Positions 6,618-8,314 of a stretch of DNA of 8,314 nt are shown here, piece by piece. This stretch comes from Clostridiales bacterium (GTDB lineage Bacteria > Bacillota > Clostridia > Oscillospirales > Acutalibacteraceae): assembly GCA_012511005.1 (NCBI GenBank), contig JAAZGX010000099.1, positions 1-8,314 on the forward strand, read 5' to 3'. The position numbers and the translations under genes are program-made. The notes under the pieces were generated by a model. The model searched no databases, was not told the origin of the DNA, and saw only the letters and a program-made list of their open reading frames with translations. Position 1 is the first letter of the stretch. Each line of letters begins with the position of its first letter.

Positions 6618-8120
6618 ATGAGGAAGTATATTTTAGCTTTAGACCAAGGAACTACAAGCTCAAGGGCGATTGTTTTTGATAAGAATGGCAACATAGTATC
6701 AAAGGCACAATTCGAGTTTAAGCAAATATATGAAAAGGCGGGGTGGGTAGAGCATGACCCATTTGAAATACTTGATTCACAGCTTCGCTCTATTTCCGCG
6801 GCGCTTGACGGCGGTGAGATAAAAGCGGAGGAAATTGCCGCAATAGGAATAACAAATCAAAGAGAAACAACGATTTTATGGGATAAAAAGACGGGGAGAC
6901 CCGTATACAATGCTATTGTATGGCAGTGCCGCCGTACGGCGGAAATATGTGAGCAGTTAAAAAAGGACGGGCTTGAGCCTTATGTAAAGCAATGTACGGG
7001 GCTAATCATTGACGCATATTTTTCAGGCACAAAAATAAAATGGATACTTGATAATGTTCCTAAGGCGAAAACGCTTGCAGATGAAGGCAGGCTTTTATTC
7101 GGAACGGTTGAAACATGGCTTATTTGGAACTTAACAGGCGGCAAATCGCACATAACAGATTATTCAAACGCTTCAAGAACGATGCTGTTTGACATTGAAA
7201 AGCTTTGTTGGGACGAATATTTATGTGAAAAGCTTGGCATACCGATGAATATTTTGCCTGAAGCTGCGGAGTGCAGCAAGGTTTACGGATACATAGACAG
7301 TGATAACCTTGGTGTATCGGGTCTTTCAGGCATTCCGATAAGCGGTGCTATCGGCGACCAGCAGGCAGCGCTTTTCGGTCAAGCGTGCTTTAATGCGGGG
7401 CAAGCGAAAAACACATATGGAACGGGCTGTTTTCTATTAATGACAACGGGAGAAACGCGGCCGCATTCTAAAAACAAGCTCATAGAGGGCATAGCATGGG
7501 GACTTAACGGAAAGGTGATATATGACCTTGAAGGAAGCGCCTTTAATGCCGGCTCTGTTATACAGTGGCTGAGAGACGAACTGCGCCTTATTGACCATGC
7601 CTTTGAGTGTGACCGCCTTGCGGAAAGTGTGGCGGACGCTAACGGCATATACCTTGTACCTGCTTTTACGGGGCTTGGCGCACCGCATTGGGATATGTAT
7701 GCAAGAGGGTGCATAGTCGGCATTACAAGAGGAGTAAACAGGGCGCATTTTGCAAGAGCAACGCTTGAAAGCATTACATTTCAGGTAACTGAAATACTTG
7801 AGGCGATGATTGCGGACAGTGAAATAGAGCTTACGGAGCTTCGTGTAGACGGCGGAGCCTCTGTAAGCGATATTATGATGCAAATTCAGGCAGATATGTT
7901 AAATACGAGGGTAAATCGTCCGAAAACGATTGAAACAACGGCGCTCGGCGCGGCGTATATGGCAGGTCTTGCTGTGGGATTTTGGGAAAGTGTAGAGGAA
8001 ATTGACCGTATTAGAGAAGTAGATAGGGTTTTCACACCAAGGATTTCTTCAAATGAAAGAAAAGAAAGACTGAGGCTTTGGAAAAGAGCGGTTGAAAGAG
8101 CAAAAGCGTGGGAAGAATAA
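6618..8120 (+). CDS. glpK: Glycerol kinase
   Basis: Cytoplasmic FGGY-family kinase converting glycerol and ATP to sn-glycerol 3-phosphate, the entry step of glycerol catabolism and a lipid precursor route. From the chosen start the protein has 500 residues, close to the 502 of the E. coli enzyme, and begins MRKYILALDQGTTSSR as usual. Visible features are the ATP/phosphate loop DQGTTSSR (9-16), glycerol-site residues R82, E83, W102, Y134 and D247 (QRETT, VWQ, DAYFSGTK, GDQQAALFGQ), GTGCFLL (268-274) and DGGASVSDIMMQ (411-422). An upstream in-frame ATG at 6600 lacks a ribosome site and would add six residues not found in the family. The loop before the GDQQ motif has no histidine, so the HPr-phosphorylation site known from enterococcal-type GlpK appears absent. 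No glpF or glpD is adjacent within the window. The next gene starts 31 bp downstream with no terminator between. Confidence 0.97.
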   Translation: MRKYILALDQGTTSSRAIVFDKNGNIVSKAQFEFKQIYEKAGWVEHDPFEILDSQLRSISAALDGGEIKAEEIAAIGITNQRETTILWDKKTGRPVYNAIVWQCRRTAEICEQLKKDGLEPYVKQCTGLIIDAYFSGTKIKWILDNVPKAKTLADEGRLLFGTVETWLIWNLTGGKSHITDYSNASRTMLFDIEKLCWDEYLCEKLGIPMNILPEAAECSKVYGYIDSDNLGVSGLSGIPISGAIGDQQAALFGQACFNAGQAKNTYGTGCFLLMTTGETRPHSKNKLIEGIAWGLNGKVIYDLEGSAFNAGSVIQWLRDELRLIDHAFECDRLAESVADANGIYLVPAFTGLGAPHWDMYARGCIVGITRGVNRAHFARATLESITFQVTEILEAMIADSEIELTELRVDGGASVSDIMMQIQADMLNTRVNRPKTIETTALGAAYMAGLAVGFWESVEEIDRIREVDRVFTPRISSNERKERLRLWKRAVERAKAWEE

Positions 8121-8151
8121 TGTACTGCAAAATTAAGGGGAAGAAAAAGAT

Positions 8152-8314
8152 ATGGATATAGTTATAATTGTTTTACAGATTGTGTCGGTCGTTATAGGTG
8201 CGGCATCTTTGTTAGTTTTGTTAAAGTTAAACTCTAAAAGCAGTACAAATGTGCAAGATGAGCTTCGTGTAAACAGAGAGGAAATTTCACTTTCGCTATC
8301 AGATGTCTCTGAAA
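8152..8314 (+). CDS. rmuC: Probable RmuC, N-terminal fragment (runs off right edge)
   Basis: 54 codons are visible from the ATG at 8152, preceded by AAGGGG 11 nt upstream. The product starts with an uncharged hydrophobic helix (about residues 3-26), then a short Lys/Ser linker and a charged amphipathic stretch (DELRVNREEISLSLSDVSE) that looks like the start of a coiled coil. This layout and the REE-S-SL pattern match the N-terminus of RmuC, a membrane-tethered coiled-coil protein with a C-terminal nuclease-like domain that limits rearrangement at inverted repeats. The catalytic part lies outside the window, so another membrane-anchored coiled-coil protein is possible. It lies 31 bp after glpK with no terminator, so it is probably cotranscribed. 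Confidence 0.6.
   Translation, partial: MDIVIIVLQIVSVVIGAASLLVLLKLNSKSSTNVQDELRVNREEISLSLSDVSE

Noticed and set aside
7379..7883. Two minus-strand open frames opposite glpK
   Set aside because: Both are antisense to conserved glpK sequence, with Cys/Ser-rich products of no recognisable family.
8121..8151. Possible terminator between glpK and the downstream gene
   Set aside because: The 31-bp gap contains no inverted repeat or T run, so cotranscription is more likely.

Overview
The window is a typical low-to-medium-GC Firmicutes stretch, most likely Clostridia. I infer this from the strong AGGAGG-type ribosome binding sites, extended -10 promoters, A/T-rich spacers, a Mn2+ (yybP-ykoY) riboswitch with a transcription terminator, and Gram-positive-like GlpK and P-type ATPase sequences. 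The species cannot be named from sequence alone. No mobile element, CRISPR array, tRNA or rRNA is visible, and coding density is high.

Layout: positions 1-3540 hold a leftward two-gene operon. A GTG-started amidohydrolase-superfamily protein (3482-2289) is followed after 29 bp by a GH92-type alpha-mannosidase (2259 to beyond the left edge). A good promoter (-35/-10 at 3540-3512) drives it. Positions 3563-6524 hold a second leftward unit. A TTGACA/TATAAA promoter transcribes a yybP-ykoY Mn2+ riboswitch with its own terminator, then a 903-residue P2A-type cation ATPase, and ends in an intrinsic terminator at 3597-3563. Divergently, a promoter at 6555-6583 drives glycerol kinase (glpK, start corrected to 6618). 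A 54-codon fragment follows, probably the N-terminus of RmuC, running off the right edge.

Function: the GH92 enzyme and the amidohydrolase look like a small glycan-utilisation operon. The mannosidase trims alpha-mannosides, and the amidohydrolase acts on an unknown small molecule. The ATPase would be annotated as a Ca2+ pump from its protein alone, but the riboswitch in its leader points to Mn2+ export/detoxification. GlpK phosphorylates glycerol to enter glycolysis. RmuC would be an unrelated nuclease-domain DNA maintenance protein cotranscribed with glpK.

The strongest non-coding find is the Mn2+ riboswitch. Its P1 3' strand is also the left arm of the terminator, so the ON-switch logic can be read directly. 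The most open question is the amidohydrolase-GH92 pairing, together with the divergent active-site surroundings of the GH92.
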